Below, in pieces: positions 63,934-64,000 of a DNA stretch of 64,000 nt; position 1 is the stretch's first letter; every line of letters begins with the position of its first letter. Location of the stretch: the NCBI GenBank assembly GCA_031763025.1, contig JASSKH010000003.1, positions 19,190,977 to 19,254,976 of the forward strand, written 5' to 3'. This stretch comes from Macrocystis pyrifera (taxonomy: Eukaryota; Sar; Phaeophyceae; Laminariales; Laminariaceae). A program made the position numbers and the translations under genes. Under the pieces are notes generated by a model. It was given only the letters and a program-made list of their open reading frames with translations, made no database searches and had not been told where the DNA came from.

Positions 63934-64000
63934 AAAAAATTGGACATGATAATTTGCGCTAATTAATGCTTGCACACAAAAATAAGCTTTTCACGCTCCC

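Noticed and set aside
1-64000. LTR retroelement, viral insertion, CRISPR array, rRNA genes
   Set aside because: Looked for conserved polymerase, capsid and integrase motifs, regularly spaced direct repeats with unique spacers, and rRNA core sequences; none seen.

Overview
This is nuclear DNA from a eukaryote with a complex plastid, most likely a brown alga or a close stramenopile relative. Genes are cut into many short exons by introns of about 0.2-5.5 kb, with GT-AG and at least one GC-AG boundary. The relA/spoT-type gene begins with a signal peptide followed by a Phe-start transit peptide (cleavage inferred at ALA|FG), the bipartite plastid address used by stramenopile algae. A DZIP1-type cilium gene points to a lineage with flagellate cells. 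Assignment to brown algae is inference; no rRNA or organelle marker is present.

Layout. 1-6.5 kb holds repeats only: tRNA-derived SINE copies, a TIR element with target-site duplication, and nested inverted repeats. About 6.5-30.2 kb (+) is one long EF-hand gene; its last 14 exons splice in frame to 543 codons, and two weaker exons may lie upstream. 30.2-32.3 kb is a convergent intergenic gap. 36.2-32.3 kb (-) is a DZIP1-domain gene with a large disordered last exon. 39.1-37.9 kb (-) is an unrecognised, possibly C2-like gene. 39.6-46.1 kb (+) is a complete electron transfer flavoprotein beta gene, divergent from the previous gene across about 480 bp. 50.0-49.6 kb (-) is a candidate first exon with a signal peptide. 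60.5-52.7 kb (-) is a complete nine-exon plastid RSH ((p)ppGpp synthetase) gene. 61.8 kb (+) starts a membrane-anchored protein whose later exons were not found.

The genes do not form an operon-like pathway; they are independent housekeeping genes for plastid stringent signalling, mitochondrial electron transfer and cilium assembly. The most notable points are: the RSH protein has an intact synthetase but has lost the residues of its hydrolase domain; two genes are broken only at G/C homopolymers (C10 in ETFB, G7 in DZIP1), which looks like sequence error; the repeat landscape includes a roughly 305-bp SINE, a non-autonomous hAT-like family with an exact 8-bp duplication, 100-bp and 110-bp MITE families (one nested in itself, one caught with its empty site), and a foldback element; and two very short palindromes (CTATTAATAG and TACCTGGTA/TACCAGGTA) are strongly over-represented, the first even inside coding exons. 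I saw no LTR or viral element, CRISPR array, rRNA or clear tRNA gene.
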